A stretch of 64,000 nt of DNA from positions 81,589 through 145,588 of the forward strand of contig NZ_MTBC01000011.1 of assembly GCF_002072105.2 (NCBI RefSeq), read 5' to 3'. This document shows, one piece after another, positions 1-8,751 of this stretch. Under the pieces are notes generated by a model, which was given only the letters and a program-made list of their open reading frames with translations, was not told the DNA's origin and did not search any database. A program made the translations under genes and the position numbers. How positions within the stretch are numbered: position 1 is the stretch's first letter; every line of letters starts with the position of its first letter. Source of the DNA: Croceivirga radicis (GTDB lineage: Bacteria; Bacteroidota; Bacteroidia; Flavobacteriales; Flavobacteriaceae).

Positions 1-859
1 ATACACCTCTTGTGGTCTCCAGGGCTGTAGCCGTTTTTTCTTGCTGCAGTATTTTAGATACCGTGCAATTGGTTACCACTTTTAACTTACTACCTTTACC
101 CGCCGCATGTAGGCGTTCTTGTTTCTCAATCAATTCCAGTATCCTATTAGGCGTAGAAAACTTAGAAAAATCAACATCGTTTTCTTTTGCCGTTTTAACA
201 GCTAAAGGAGCTGGTATTATGCGTGTAAAATTAGATACCTCTAACCCTTTTTCAATGAGTAGTTTTTGTAATTCTTTCTGCAGACTGGCAAAGATTGGTT
301 TCTCGTTGCTTGTAGACTTTATTTTATCTGCAGGTATTACGTTCATTAATTCCTCCGCATCTAAGAAATAATCTTTTAAAACCTCAACTACCGGTTTGGG
401 CCAATTTGTTAACTCTTCTTCTGTGGGCCTTGGGCACCAACCACTCCATAAAGTAGACCTTCCTCCAAAAAATGGCACCATACCATGTTGCCATTTTACG
501 TATTTACCTTGAGTGGTTTTGGTAGATAACGTCCAAGGGTAAGTTTCACTTAACCCGCCCAGGGTTTTCTTATAGGGACCTGGTAAATCTTGAAAGTGTT
601 CTGGCAAAAAAAACGGGCCTCTTTCTAAAACTAAAATTCTTGCAAAAGGATTATTTTTTAAAGTACGCTCAATAAAGGCCAATGCACAAAAGCCGGTCCC
701 AATAACAACAAAATCAAACTGTTGCTCTTCTCGTATAATCTTCCATTCCGAATTGGATACAAAAAAAACGTGGTCCATTACATTTTGCCCGGTGGGCGAT
801 TGCGGACCCGGGGAAGGATAACCATAATTAAAATTTGGAGACGAAGCATACTGAGCCAT
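1..859 (-). CDS. GMC-family FAD-dependent oxidoreductase, partial (C-terminus beyond window edge)
   Basis: The reading frame is open from an ATG (complement of 857-859) to the window edge, giving 286 N-terminal residues. A dinucleotide-binding motif, VVIGTGFCALAF, lies at about residues 51-62 and is followed about 20 residues later by LVLERG, where the acidic residue would bind the FAD ribose. GGRSTLWSGW at about 132-141 matches the substrate-entry motif of glucose-methanol-choline oxidoreductases. Such enzymes oxidise alcohols or sugars with FAD; the substrate cannot be read from this part. The first 45 residues, rich in Pro, Gly and Ser, precede the FAD domain and show no signal peptide. 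The gene diverges from the sensor kinase at 1029. The reverse-frame ORFs over this region are shadows. Confidence 0.8.
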   Translation of the reverse strand, partial: MAQYASSPNFNYGYPSPGPQSPTGQNVMDHVFFVSNSEWKIIREEQQFDFVVIGTGFCALAFIERTLKNNPFARILVLERGPFFLPEHFQDLPGPYKKTLGGLSETYPWTLSTKTTQGKYVKWQHGMVPFFGGRSTLWSGWCPRPTEEELTNWPKPVVEVLKDYFLDAEELMNVIPADKIKSTSNEKPIFASLQKELQKLLIEKGLEVSNFTRIIPAPLAVKTAKENDVDFSKFSTPNRILELIEKQERLHAAGKGSKLKVVTNCTVSKILQQEKTATALETTRGV

Positions 860-1028
860 AATCAGATTGTTGTTTGGTTGATGTATATATTTGGAAAATT
901 GTGCCTTTATGCTTTAAAGACGCTTTTATAAAAGTATTTAGATTAGTTTAAATTGCCAAAACCCTGAAAACAGTGAGTGGTAATAACCGTTCTAACCATA
1001 ATTTTATCTTTACCATAAATTTAATCGT

Positions 1029-2942
1029 ATGCCCAAAGGAATAGGTCTAAGGATTTTGCTTGCTAGCATTATTAGTAGTTTGTTTTTTGTAAACCCTACC
1101 AGTGCCCAAGAGCAAGACAAAGTTTGGTTTAAAGCTTTTGGCCATACACCAAATAGTATTAGCCCAGAACTATACCACCAATTAGAAACCGCAACACAAG
1201 CTACGGAAAGGTGGCGGCTATTGTTTTCTATTGGCAAACAACACGTTACACAAGGCAATACAGATTCTATTTTACATTATGCTTCTGTTTTGGCACAAGA
1301 AACCGTAGATGCGCATGACGAAACCAATACGGCAAGAACATATGAAATAATGGCACAATGGCTATATGGCGAAGGGAACCTAAAAAATGGCCTGTTAGAT
1401 GAAGCTTTGGTATCCTACATAAAAGGTCTTAATAAGGCCGAAGCCTATCAAGATGATGGTTTTGTACACAATCTTAAAATTGGATTGGCAAAAGTGTATT
1501 TTCATAAAGGAGAAATAGAGAAAGCCAGCGAGATATTATTGCCTTTACAGAACCAATTAAAAGAAGGTGAATTGCTTTCTTATACCAATTATTATCTGGG
1601 CAACATAGCTGCAACCCAAGCTAACTTTGAAAAGGCTAAACGACTTTTTACATTGGTAAGTAAAAATGAGCACCATACAAAGCTATCCATAGCAGCCAAA
1701 CTCATGTTGGCCAATATATATGGGGAAGAAAAAAATACGAATAAAGCGTATAGCGATTTTGAATCGGTTATGCAAAAAGCACTGGTAGAACGTTATTATG
1801 ATATTTACACCGAAGCGGTAACCAGCTACGGAAGGTTAATGAATAATAATGGAAATCATGAGACCGCAGAACTCATACTTTCTATTGCTTACACAAACTC
1901 TATACAATGGAATAACTTAGAATTACAAAAAAAGATTATTCAGCAACTGGTATACACTTACCAGCAAAAAGAAGATTTTGAAAATGCTTATAATTTAATG
2001 ACGCAATATTTATCCGTTAACAATCAAATTCTACAGAAACAAAACACCCGAGATTTAAAGGAATTAGAAGTTAAATATGAAACCTTACAAAAAGAAAATC
2101 AAATCTATCAGCTTAAAGAAGAGCAAGTAGCCAAACAAAACGAGCTTAAGCGGCAAAAAACAATAAAAATGGCCATTTTATATGGTTTTCTAATTCTACT
2201 GATTCCTATTGTTGCTTTATTAGTGGTTTACTACCAAAAACTTCAAACGCAAAGTCAGTTAACACAAAGACAACAAGAACTTAACGAGCAAAAGTTAAAA
2301 ACCCTAGAACAAGAACAACAACTACAGTTAGCAGAGGCCAGTTTGGAGGCACAGACCGAAGAGCGCTCCAGAATTGCCAAACAATTACATGATAGCATAG
2401 GAGGTAATCTTGCAGGTATTAAATTGCAACTATCGAACTTAGTTTCAACTTCTAGAAACAATTCAGAATTGCTTAAACAAGTTAACGACACCTATGAGCT
2501 TGTACGGGATATTTCGCACGATTTAACCCCAAAGAAGTTCATTAATTCAGACTATGTAAACCTAATTCGTATTTACCTGGATAACATTGCAAAAAATAGC
2601 AGCTTAACTATTTCATTTTCTGCACACCCCAACGCCAAGATAAATAGTTTACCAGAAAAATTAAAGGTAGAAGTTTACCAAATAATACAAGAATTGACTA
2701 CCAACGTTTTAAAACATGCAAAAGCCACAAGTTTGGAAGTCCACCTAAATCTACACCAAAATGAATTGCAACTATTGTTTGAAGATGATGGTGCAGGCTT
2801 TGATACGGAAAAACATAAAACGGGTATCGGTTTAAAAAATTTAAATCTTAGATTGCAAAATTTAGAGGCATCTATGCTACTAGACAGTGCACTAAATAGA
2901 GGCACTGCCATAACTATAAACATTCCTTTAAACGCCAACTAA
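1029..2942 (+). CDS. TPR-containing sensor histidine kinase (NarL/LuxR-type partner)
   Basis: The protein has 637 residues. A signal peptide (about 1-26, ending SAQ) leads into a helical TPR region (about 40-330), a coiled coil, one membrane helix (about 383-404), a second coiled coil and a HisKA_3-type kinase core. The phospho-accepting His is H454 in RIAKQLHDSIGG. The HATPase domain (about 550-635) shows an N box (ELTTNVLKHA), DDGAGFD and TGIGLKNL. The TPRs should lie in the periplasm and the kinase in the cytoplasm. The stop is one base from the regulator at 2944, so the two are co-transcribed and almost surely a two-component pair. The signal sensed is unknown. Confidence 0.92.
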   Translation: MPKGIGLRILLASIISSLFFVNPTSAQEQDKVWFKAFGHTPNSISPELYHQLETATQATERWRLLFSIGKQHVTQGNTDSILHYASVLAQETVDAHDETNTARTYEIMAQWLYGEGNLKNGLLDEALVSYIKGLNKAEAYQDDGFVHNLKIGLAKVYFHKGEIEKASEILLPLQNQLKEGELLSYTNYYLGNIAATQANFEKAKRLFTLVSKNEHHTKLSIAAKLMLANIYGEEKNTNKAYSDFESVMQKALVERYYDIYTEAVTSYGRLMNNNGNHETAELILSIAYTNSIQWNNLELQKKIIQQLVYTYQQKEDFENAYNLMTQYLSVNNQILQKQNTRDLKELEVKYETLQKENQIYQLKEEQVAKQNELKRQKTIKMAILYGFLILLIPIVALLVVYYQKLQTQSQLTQRQQELNEQKLKTLEQEQQLQLAEASLEAQTEERSRIAKQLHDSIGGNLAGIKLQLSNLVSTSRNNSELLKQVNDTYELVRDISHDLTPKKFINSDYVNLIRIYLDNIAKNSSLTISFSAHPNAKINSLPEKLKVEVYQIIQELTTNVLKHAKATSLEVHLNLHQNELQLLFEDDGAGFDTEKHKTGIGLKNLNLRLQNLEASMLLDSALNRGTAITINIPLNAN

Positions 2943-2943
2943 A

Positions 2944-3597
2944 ATGAACACTTACAATATTATTATTGCGGACGACCATAAAATGTTTTTAGATGGCCTT
3001 ATAAGTATATTGGGCAATAATAAAGCATATACCATTGTATTAACAGCAGACCGGGGGCACAAAGTTGCAAAGTATCTGGATATAAACAACGCTACAGAAC
3101 CCATAGATTTGGTCATTACAGATGTAAGTATGCCAGACTATAGTGGTATAGAACTTAACAAACATATAAAAGACAACCACCCCAAAACAAAAACCTTAGT
3201 AGTTAGTATGTTGCATGATACTACCACCGTACAAACCCTTACACAAGACAATGTAGATGGTTATGTTCCAAAAAATGCAGAAAAAGAAGAATTACTAACC
3301 GCTATTGAGACCATTTTAAATGGCGATAAATATTTTTCGCAATCCATTAAAGAGGTTTACCTAAAGGGAATGTTTTCCAAAGAAGAGAAATTGGAAGACA
3401 CCTTATCTAAGAGGGAAAAAGAAGTACTAAAATTAATTGCCCAAGAATTTACCACACAAGAAATTGCAGACCAGCTCTTTTTGAGCAAACATACCATTGA
3501 AAGTTACAGAAAGAACCTCATCTCTAAATTAGAGGTAAGGAACTTAGCTGGTTTAACCAAATATGCAATTAAACTAGGGCTTTTAGAAGACGAATAA
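2944..3597 (+). CDS. LuxR/NarL-family response regulator
   Basis: The protein has 217 residues. The receiver domain carries the acidic pair D10-D11 in IIIADDHKMF, the phospho-acceptor D60 in VITDVSMPD and the conserved Lys in GYVPKNA. The C-terminal LuxR-type helix-turn-helix (about 152-195) reads LSKREKEVLKLIA...TIESYRKNL. It is the expected cytoplasmic partner of the upstream TPR kinase. A hairpin at 3612-3635 closes the transcript. The targets are unknown; the membrane and SIMPL genes that follow are possible ones by position only. Confidence 0.93.
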   Translation: MNTYNIIIADDHKMFLDGLISILGNNKAYTIVLTADRGHKVAKYLDINNATEPIDLVITDVSMPDYSGIELNKHIKDNHPKTKTLVVSMLHDTTTVQTLTQDNVDGYVPKNAEKEELLTAIETILNGDKYFSQSIKEVYLKGMFSKEEKLEDTLSKREKEVLKLIAQEFTTQEIADQLFLSKHTIESYRKNLISKLEVRNLAGLTKYAIKLGLLEDE

Positions 3598-3611
3598 GCC
3601 CAAAATAAATA

Positions 3612-3635
3612 GACACCCCTGAAAACAGGGGTGTC
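3612..3635 (+). terminator. Hairpin after the two-component operon
   Basis: A perfect 9-bp inverted repeat (GACACCCCT / AGGGGTGTC) with a 6-base loop starts 15 bases after the response regulator stop. It is followed only by ATTTATA, so termination may be partial. Confidence 0.65.
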
Positions 3636-3711
3636 ATTTATACGGTAAATAGGGCTGTATTTCCTTTCCTATTACTAGAAATTTGTCCTGTAACTAATAA
3701 AAATTAAAATT

Positions 3712-4137
3712 ATGATTTACGGGATTACCTTAGTTTTATTGAGCATTATAGCAGTGCCCTCTCTAATTCTTTCTAAAAAACCAAACGCAAAAGAACTTTT
3801 GGCAAAAGTAGAACCCTATCAAGGTTGGATAGGTTTAGTATTTTGTATTTGGGGTGTATGGGGCATTATAACCAGTATCTTAAATATTGGATGGATGACC
3901 ACCGCTCCTATATGGTGGGCAACCTTACTTGCCGGCAGTATTGTAGAAGCAACCTTAGGCTTTATGTTGGGTTTTGCCGTCATCAACAAAATTATAATAG
4001 GTAAAAATGAAAGTGCTCAAGTAAAAGCGGCAGAACTACGTGCAAAAATTGCACCCAAACAGGGTAAATTAGGTGTACTAGGTATCATTGTGGGTATTTG
4101 GATGATTGTCGCCTCTTTTCTTTTTACCGTAGCTTAA
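3712..4137 (+). CDS. Small multi-pass membrane protein of unknown function
   Basis: The protein has 141 residues and about four hydrophobic segments (about 1-20, 38-60, 68-92 and 118-138). Two short cytoplasm-like stretches, [17 protein letters not shown] and [16 protein letters not shown], look like each other and suggest an internal duplication: an amphipathic helix, then a QG(W/K)xG turn, then a membrane helix. I do not recognise a named family. It lies 26 bases before the SIMPL gene and is probably co-transcribed with it. Confidence 0.75.
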   Translation: MIYGITLVLLSIIAVPSLILSKKPNAKELLAKVEPYQGWIGLVFCIWGVWGIITSILNIGWMTTAPIWWATLLAGSIVEATLGFMLGFAVINKIIIGKNESAQVKAAELRAKIAPKQGKLGVLGIIVGIWMIVASFLFTVA

Positions 4138-4163
4138 CAACTAACATTTTAAAACCAATTGTT

Positions 4164-4763
4164 ATGAAACAACTAATACAATTAGTCTTATTGTTTGTTT
4201 GTATAGCAGCAAAGGCGCAGACCATACCTAATACCCTATCTGTGAGTGGTAGCGTAAAGGTAGAACGCAAGGTAACCCAATATAAAGCCAAGATTCTTTT
4301 GAACATGGATCAAGTGCTTTATAGCAATCCAGAATACAAAACACTGGACGATTTAAAAAATGCTTACTTTAACATGTTACGGACTAAAGGTTTTGATACA
4401 AGTAAATTTAAAGAAGACGAACTTTCCTATCTAACCTATGGTTACCAAAAAGAAGGTACCGTTTACTTCTACGAGACAACAAACCCCCAAGACATTAAAA
4501 CCCTTTCATTTAATAGAATTAACGGTATAACCGTTTATATACAAGTTAAAGCAGAAGTAGAAGAAGGCACCTTAAACAAGCTATTAAAAACTGCTTTGGC
4601 CAATGCCAAAGAGAATGCTACACGTTTAGCCAGTGCGGCCAATAAAAAGGTTGGCGACATCCAGTCCATGTCCGAAACATATTTTAAACCAGAAATATGG
4701 AATTCCTACAACAACGATTACGAAGAGTTCCTAACCGTTTCTGTCTCCTACTTTTTAGAATAA
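4164..4763 (+). CDS. Secreted SIMPL-domain (DUF541-like) protein
   Basis: The protein has 199 residues from the ATG at 4164. A longer frame opens upstream at 4098, but it would add 22 non-hydrophobic residues ahead of a clear signal peptide (MKQLIQLVLLFVCIAAKAQ), so the inner start is chosen. The mature protein begins with LSVSGSVKVERK, the usual opening of SIMPL domains, and continues through alternating strands to a helical stretch with ALANAKENATRLA, the typical second half of the fold. The function of periplasmic SIMPL proteins is poorly known. A strong terminator follows at 4787. Confidence 0.8.
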   Translation: MKQLIQLVLLFVCIAAKAQTIPNTLSVSGSVKVERKVTQYKAKILLNMDQVLYSNPEYKTLDDLKNAYFNMLRTKGFDTSKFKEDELSYLTYGYQKEGTVYFYETTNPQDIKTLSFNRINGITVYIQVKAEVEEGTLNKLLKTALANAKENATRLASAANKKVGDIQSMSETYFKPEIWNSYNNDYEEFLTVSVSYFLE

Positions 4764-4786
4764 AATTTAGTTGGTTAACTTGGTTT

Positions 4787-4824
4787 CCGGTCTTTAGCAA
4801 AAACAGCTTTAGGCCGGTTTTTTT
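4787..4824 (+). terminator. Rho-independent terminator after SIMPL gene
   Basis: CCGGTCT pairs with AGGCCGG (one G-T pair), with a further 3-bp inner stem, and is followed by seven T. It separates the SIMPL gene from the tRNA. Confidence 0.85.
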
Positions 4825-4855
4825 AATTTAAGTTAGCCACTAGCATAATTTATTC

Positions 4856-4863
4856 TATTTTTG
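4856..4863 (+). promoter_or_regulatory. Bacteroidota -7 promoter box for tRNA-Leu
   Basis: TATTTTTG matches the consensus TAnnTTTG exactly and ends 10 bases before the tRNA 5' end, as expected for a start just ahead of the mature tRNA. No clear -33 TTTG is visible. Confidence 0.6.
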
Positions 4864-4873
4864 CCAACCATTT

Positions 4874-4957
4874 GCCCACGTGGTGAAATTGGTAGACACG
4901 CTACCTTGAGGGGGTAGTGTTCTTAAGAACGTGCTGGTTCGAATCCAGTCGTGGGCA
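4874..4957 (+). tRNA. tRNA-Leu (anticodon GAG)
   Basis: The 84-base gene folds as a class II tRNA. The acceptor stem is GCCCACG/CGTGGGC with discriminator A, and the D stem is GTG/CAC. The anticodon stem CTACC/GGTAG holds the loop TTGAGGG, so the anticodon is GAG (codons CTC and CTT). The long variable arm has stem GTTC/GAAC, and the T arm is GCTGG-TTCGAAT-CCAGT. CCA is not encoded. Confidence 0.97.
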
Positions 4958-4961
4958 CAAG

Positions 4962-4988
4962 GCTCTTTGTTGTACAAAGGGCTTTTTT
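4962..4988 (+). terminator. Rho-independent terminator after tRNA-Leu
   Basis: GCTCTTT pairs with AAAGGGC (one G-T pair) around a 7-base loop and is followed by six T, four bases after the tRNA. Confidence 0.85.
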
Positions 4989-5050
4989 ATTGTTCATATC
5001 CTATTGATAAAATTTAACGCTTGCTTAGGAGTATGAAACCTATTTATTTG

Positions 5051-5058
5051 TAAATTTG
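5051..5058 (+). promoter_or_regulatory. -7 promoter box ahead of the crt operon regulator
   Basis: TAAATTTG matches TAnnTTTG exactly, 21 bases before the ATG at 5080. No TTTG lies at the normal distance upstream; the nearest TTG is at 5021, about 27 bases away. The weak -33 would fit a controlled promoter. Confidence 0.5.
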
Positions 5059-5079
5059 TTTAATCATTTTTACAAAATA

Positions 5080-5982
5080 ATGAACAACGTAAAAAAATCA
5101 TTTAGTATCAGGGATATGGAGAACCTTTCTGGAATAAAGGCCCATACGATACGTATTTGGGAAAAACGTTACAATTTATTTGAACCAGAAAGAACGTCTA
5201 CCAATATAAGAACTTATAGTTTAAGAAGTTTACAAAAGCTCTTAAACATTACATTATTATACCACAATGGCTATAAAATTTCTAAAATAGCCAAAATACC
5301 AGAGAGCGAAATTCCGGTTATTGTTAGGGAAATAGTTGCTAAAAATAGCGAACGTAGCCATTCTACGAATGCTTTTAAATTGGCTATGATCAATTTTGAT
5401 CAGAGCTTGTTCTTTAATACCTACAATAGTTTATTGGCAGAAAGAAGTTTCAGGGAAATATTTTCTGAGGTTTTTCTTCCTTTATTGAATGAATTGGGAT
5501 TGCTATGGCAAACAGATACGATCAGCCCCGCACATGAGCATTTTATCACGAATTTGATAAAACAAAAAATATACATAAACACAGAGAAACTTCAAATAAT
5601 AGAACCTACTAGAAAAGATAAAGTATTTGTATTATTCTTGCCAGAAAATGAAATTCATGAACTAGGGCTTCTTTATTTGAATTACGAAATAAATCTTAAG
5701 GGTTACAAATCTATCTACCTTGGACAAACCATGCCAATAGAAAACCTTCAAGACTTATTAAAATATCATAATTACATTCATTTTGTGTCGTACTTTACCG
5801 TTAGTCCTTCACAAGACCAAATCGATAAATACATAGAAAAGTTCGAAACTACCATAAACCAAGTAGGCAATTGCAAACTTTGGATATTAGGTAACCAAAC
5901 CCAACATTTAGACCAAGATAATTTACCAGAAAGCGTTAGTACGTTCAATTCACTAGAGCGCTTTATTAGTAGATTGTCTTAA
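5080..5982 (+). CDS. MerR-family regulator with cobalamin-binding domain, CarH/LitR-like light sensor
   Basis: The protein has 300 residues from the ATG at 5080; an in-frame TTG at 5056 adds 8 residues and is not preferred. A MerR helix-turn-helix (about 8-75; FSIRDMENLSGIKAHTIRIWEKRY) precedes a helical cap and a Rossmann-like B12-binding domain (about 182-300). The cap carries W143 and E153-H154 with exact Wx9EH spacing, the signature of B12-dependent photoreceptors. The lower-ligand motif ExHxxG is present as E191-I-H193-E-L-G196. In the family, adenosylcobalamin-bound tetramers repress carotenoid genes in the dark and fall apart in light. It lies 12 bases before crtI, so it is probably co-transcribed and self-regulating. 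The residue after the Trp is Gln; from memory it is His in Thermus CarH. Confidence 0.88.
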   Translation: MNNVKKSFSIRDMENLSGIKAHTIRIWEKRYNLFEPERTSTNIRTYSLRSLQKLLNITLLYHNGYKISKIAKIPESEIPVIVREIVAKNSERSHSTNAFKLAMINFDQSLFFNTYNSLLAERSFREIFSEVFLPLLNELGLLWQTDTISPAHEHFITNLIKQKIYINTEKLQIIEPTRKDKVFVLFLPENEIHELGLLYLNYEINLKGYKSIYLGQTMPIENLQDLLKYHNYIHFVSYFTVSPSQDQIDKYIEKFETTINQVGNCKLWILGNQTQHLDQDNLPESVSTFNSLERFISRLS

Positions 5983-5994
5983 CCCTACTTAAAC

Positions 5995-7458
5995 ATGAAA
6001 AAAGTAATTGTTATTGGCTCCGGCTTTTCGTCCCTTTCTGCCGCTTGTTATTTGGCCAAAGAGGGTTTTACCGTTACCGTTTTGGAAAAAAACAACATGG
6101 TAGGTGGCAGAGCTAGACAATTAAAAAAAGAGGGTTTTACCTTTGATATGGGTCCTAGCTGGTATTGGATGCCAGATATTTTCGAAAAATTCTTTAACGA
6201 TTTTGACAAAAAAACTTCAGACTTTTACGAACTGGATAAGCTGAGCCCCGCCTATAGTATCTTTTTTAAGGACGAAAAAATTACCATAGGTGACCATATG
6301 GATAAAATCTGTGAAGAATTTGAACGGATAGAACCCGGCAGCAGTCCTGCTTTAAAAAGTTTTATAGCCAAGGCACAAGAAAATTATGACATCGCCATTA
6401 ATAAAATAGTTTTAAAACCAGGTTTATCCCCCTTAGAATTGGTTACAAAAGACACTATTTTGAGGGTAGACCAATTTTTTAAGACCATAAGCCAAGAAGT
6501 AAGAAAACGGTTTGACAACCCTAAACTTATTTCTACCTTAGAGTTTCCAGTCTTGTTCTTAGGTGCAAAACCACAGAATACGCCATCTTTTTACAGCTTT
6601 ATGAATTTTGCAGATTTTGGTCTTGGTACATGGCATCCTAAAGGAGGTATGTATAAAATTATAGAGGCTATGCAAAGTTTAGCCCTTTCTTTAGGCGTAA
6701 CACTTAAAGTAAATACGCCCGCAGAAAAAATAGAAGTTCACAAAGGTAAAGTAACCGGAGTAGTAACAAATGGTAAATTATTAGAAGCAGACTACGTAAT
6801 TAGTGGCGCAGATTATCACCATTCCGAAACACTTTTAGACCCAAAATATAGACAGTATACGGAAGATTACTGGCATAAAAAAACGTATGCGCCTTCTTCC
6901 CTATTGTTCTACGTTGGCTTTGATAAAAAAATAAAAAACGTTAACCACCACAACCTATTTTTTGACACGGATTTTGAAGTTCACGCTCAAGAAATTTATG
7001 ATAAACCAAAATGGCCAACAGATCCGCTATTTTATGCCAACTTCCCGTCTGTGACGGATTCTAGTATGGCTCCTGAAGGAAAAGAGGCCGGTTTTTTCTT
7101 AATTCCAATTGCCCCTGGTTTAGAGGATACAGCCGCTTTAAGAAACCAATATTTTGATTTAATCATCAATAGATTTGAGCAATTAACGCAGCAAAACGTT
7201 TCAAAAAACATTATATTTAAAGAAAGCTTTTGTGTAAATGATTTTGTAGAAACCTACAATTCTTTTAAGGGCAACGCTTATGGCATGGCCAATACCTTAA
7301 CACAAACCGCGTTTTTGAGACCTAGCCTAAAAAGCAACAAAGTCGAAAACTTGTTTTTTACCGGACAGCTTACCGTACCCGGTCCAGGAGTACCTCCAGC
7401 TTTAATATCTGGCAAACTTGTTTCCGATTTAACGATTAAAAAACACCGCAAAAAATGA
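5995..7458 (+). CDS. crtI: Phytoene desaturase
   Basis: The protein has 487 residues, the usual CrtI length. The N-terminal FAD motif is VIVIGSGFSSLSAA with E31 as the ribose-binding acid, followed by MVGGRARQL (about 35-43). The C-terminal signature is NLFFTGQLTVPGPGVPPAL. The enzyme introduces double bonds into phytoene to give lycopene at the membrane. Its stop overlaps the crtB start by 4 bases (ATGA), which shows translational coupling. A related flavobacterial desaturase with other substrates is possible but unlikely in this operon. Confidence 0.95.
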   Translation: MKKVIVIGSGFSSLSAACYLAKEGFTVTVLEKNNMVGGRARQLKKEGFTFDMGPSWYWMPDIFEKFFNDFDKKTSDFYELDKLSPAYSIFFKDEKITIGDHMDKICEEFERIEPGSSPALKSFIAKAQENYDIAINKIVLKPGLSPLELVTKDTILRVDQFFKTISQEVRKRFDNPKLISTLEFPVLFLGAKPQNTPSFYSFMNFADFGLGTWHPKGGMYKIIEAMQSLALSLGVTLKVNTPAEKIEVHKGKVTGVVTNGKLLEADYVISGADYHHSETLLDPKYRQYTEDYWHKKTYAPSSLLFYVGFDKKIKNVNHHNLFFDTDFEVHAQEIYDKPKWPTDPLFYANFPSVTDSSMAPEGKEAGFFLIPIAPGLEDTAALRNQYFDLIINRFEQLTQQNVSKNIIFKESFCVNDFVETYNSFKGNAYGMANTLTQTAFLRPSLKSNKVENLFFTGQLTVPGPGVPPALISGKLVSDLTIKKHRKK

Positions 7459-8294
7459 AATCTATTTTTGACCATGTTTCGTACGGTTGCAGTAAGCTAG
7501 TAACAGAATCTTACAGCACATCTTTTTCTTTAGCAACTAAAATGTTGGCGCCAAGTATTAGGGGCGATATATACAATATCTATGGTTTTGTTCGATTTGC
7601 GGATGAAATTGTAGATACGTTCCACGATTATGACAAACCTACATTATTCGCTGCATTTGAAAAAGATTTAAAAGATGCTATTGAACATAAAATAAGTCTA
7701 AATCCTATTTTAAATAGTTTTCAATATACTTTTCATAAATATGATATACCCATGCATTTAGTAGATGCCTTTATGAAAAGTATGCGCATGGATTTGAACA
7801 AGAAAGATTACGTAACCGTAGATGAGTTTAAAGAATATATTTATGGATCAGCAGATGTGGTTGGCCTAATGTGCCTTTGTGTTTTTGTAGATGGTGATAA
7901 GGAACAATACAACAATCTTAAAGATGCTGCAATGGCCTTGGGTTCCGCTTTCCAGAAAGTTAACTTTTTACGGGATTTAAAAGCAGATTATGAACAGTTA
8001 GAACGCTCTTATTTTCCTAACACCAACCTTTCTGCTTTAGACGAAGCATCTAAGCGAAGTATTGTAGAGGAAATTGAAGCAGACTTTGCAAAGGGTTATG
8101 CTGGCATTAAAAACTTACCGGCAACAGCGAAGTTTGGTGTTTACACAGCGTACCGTTATTACACCAAACTACTTTCAAAATTGAAGAACACACCACCATT
8201 AGAAATAAAAAATGCTCGTATACGTGTTCCAAATTATCAGAAGTTTGGTCTTTTGGCGCACTCCTATTTAAATTATAAATTACAATTGGTTTAA
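7455..8294 (+). CDS. crtB: Phytoene synthase
   Basis: The protein has 279 residues of the squalene/phytoene synthase family. The first Asp-rich motif is D50-E-I-V-D54 (RFADEIVD). The second is RDLKAD at 173-178, inside LRDLKADYEQLERSYFP. Both bind Mg2+-diphosphate. The enzyme condenses two geranylgeranyl diphosphates to phytoene. It starts inside the crtI stop and ends one base before crtZ. Confidence 0.95.
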   Translation: MKSIFDHVSYGCSKLVTESYSTSFSLATKMLAPSIRGDIYNIYGFVRFADEIVDTFHDYDKPTLFAAFEKDLKDAIEHKISLNPILNSFQYTFHKYDIPMHLVDAFMKSMRMDLNKKDYVTVDEFKEYIYGSADVVGLMCLCVFVDGDKEQYNNLKDAAMALGSAFQKVNFLRDLKADYEQLERSYFPNTNLSALDEASKRSIVEEIEADFAKGYAGIKNLPATAKFGVYTAYRYYTKLLSKLKNTPPLEIKNARIRVPNYQKFGLLAHSYLNYKLQLV

Positions 8295-8295
8295 T

Positions 8296-8745
8296 ATGAA
8301 TATTTTAATAGGCCTTTTTATATTCTTGGCTACCTTCTGTTTTATGGAGTTCATGGCATGGTTTACACACAAATACGTTATGCACGGTTTTTTGTGGAGT
8401 TTACACAGAGACCACCATCATAAAGATCACGATTCTTGGTTTGAGCGTAACGACGCCTTTTTTATCTTTTATGCTATTGTAAGCATGAGCCTATTTTATC
8501 TGGGTGCAGAAACCTCTTTTTGGTATGGTTGGCCTCTAGGATTTGGAATTCTAGCCTATGGCATAGCTTATTTTGTGGTGCACGATATTTTTATACACCA
8601 ACGTTTTAAGATGTTTAGAAATGCCAATAATTGGTATGCTAAAGGTGTACGAAGGGCCCACAAGGTTCATCATAAACATTTGGGCAAAGAAGAAAGCGAG
8701 AATTTTGGAATGTTGGTTGTTCCTTTTAAATACTTTAAAAAGTAA
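8296..8745 (+). CDS. crtZ: Beta-carotene hydroxylase
   Basis: The protein has 149 residues of the fatty acid hydroxylase/CrtZ type. Di-iron His clusters are H25-x4-H30 (HKYVMH), HRDHH at 37-41, HDIFIH in the middle and HKVHHKH near the C-terminus, among about four membrane helices. The enzyme puts 3-hydroxyl groups on beta-carotene rings to give zeaxanthin. Its substrate needs a lycopene cyclase, which is not in this operon or window. It ends the crt operon, 6 bases from the convergent gene at 8752. Confidence 0.93.
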   Translation: MNILIGLFIFLATFCFMEFMAWFTHKYVMHGFLWSLHRDHHHKDHDSWFERNDAFFIFYAIVSMSLFYLGAETSFWYGWPLGFGILAYGIAYFVVHDIFIHQRFKMFRNANNWYAKGVRRAHKVHHKHLGKEESENFGMLVVPFKYFKK

Positions 8746-8751
8746 TAATCA

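Noticed and set aside
12..371. A 119-residue plus-strand ORF at the window start
   Set aside because: It is antisense to the GMC oxidoreductase, whose FAD motif and start are clear on the other strand.
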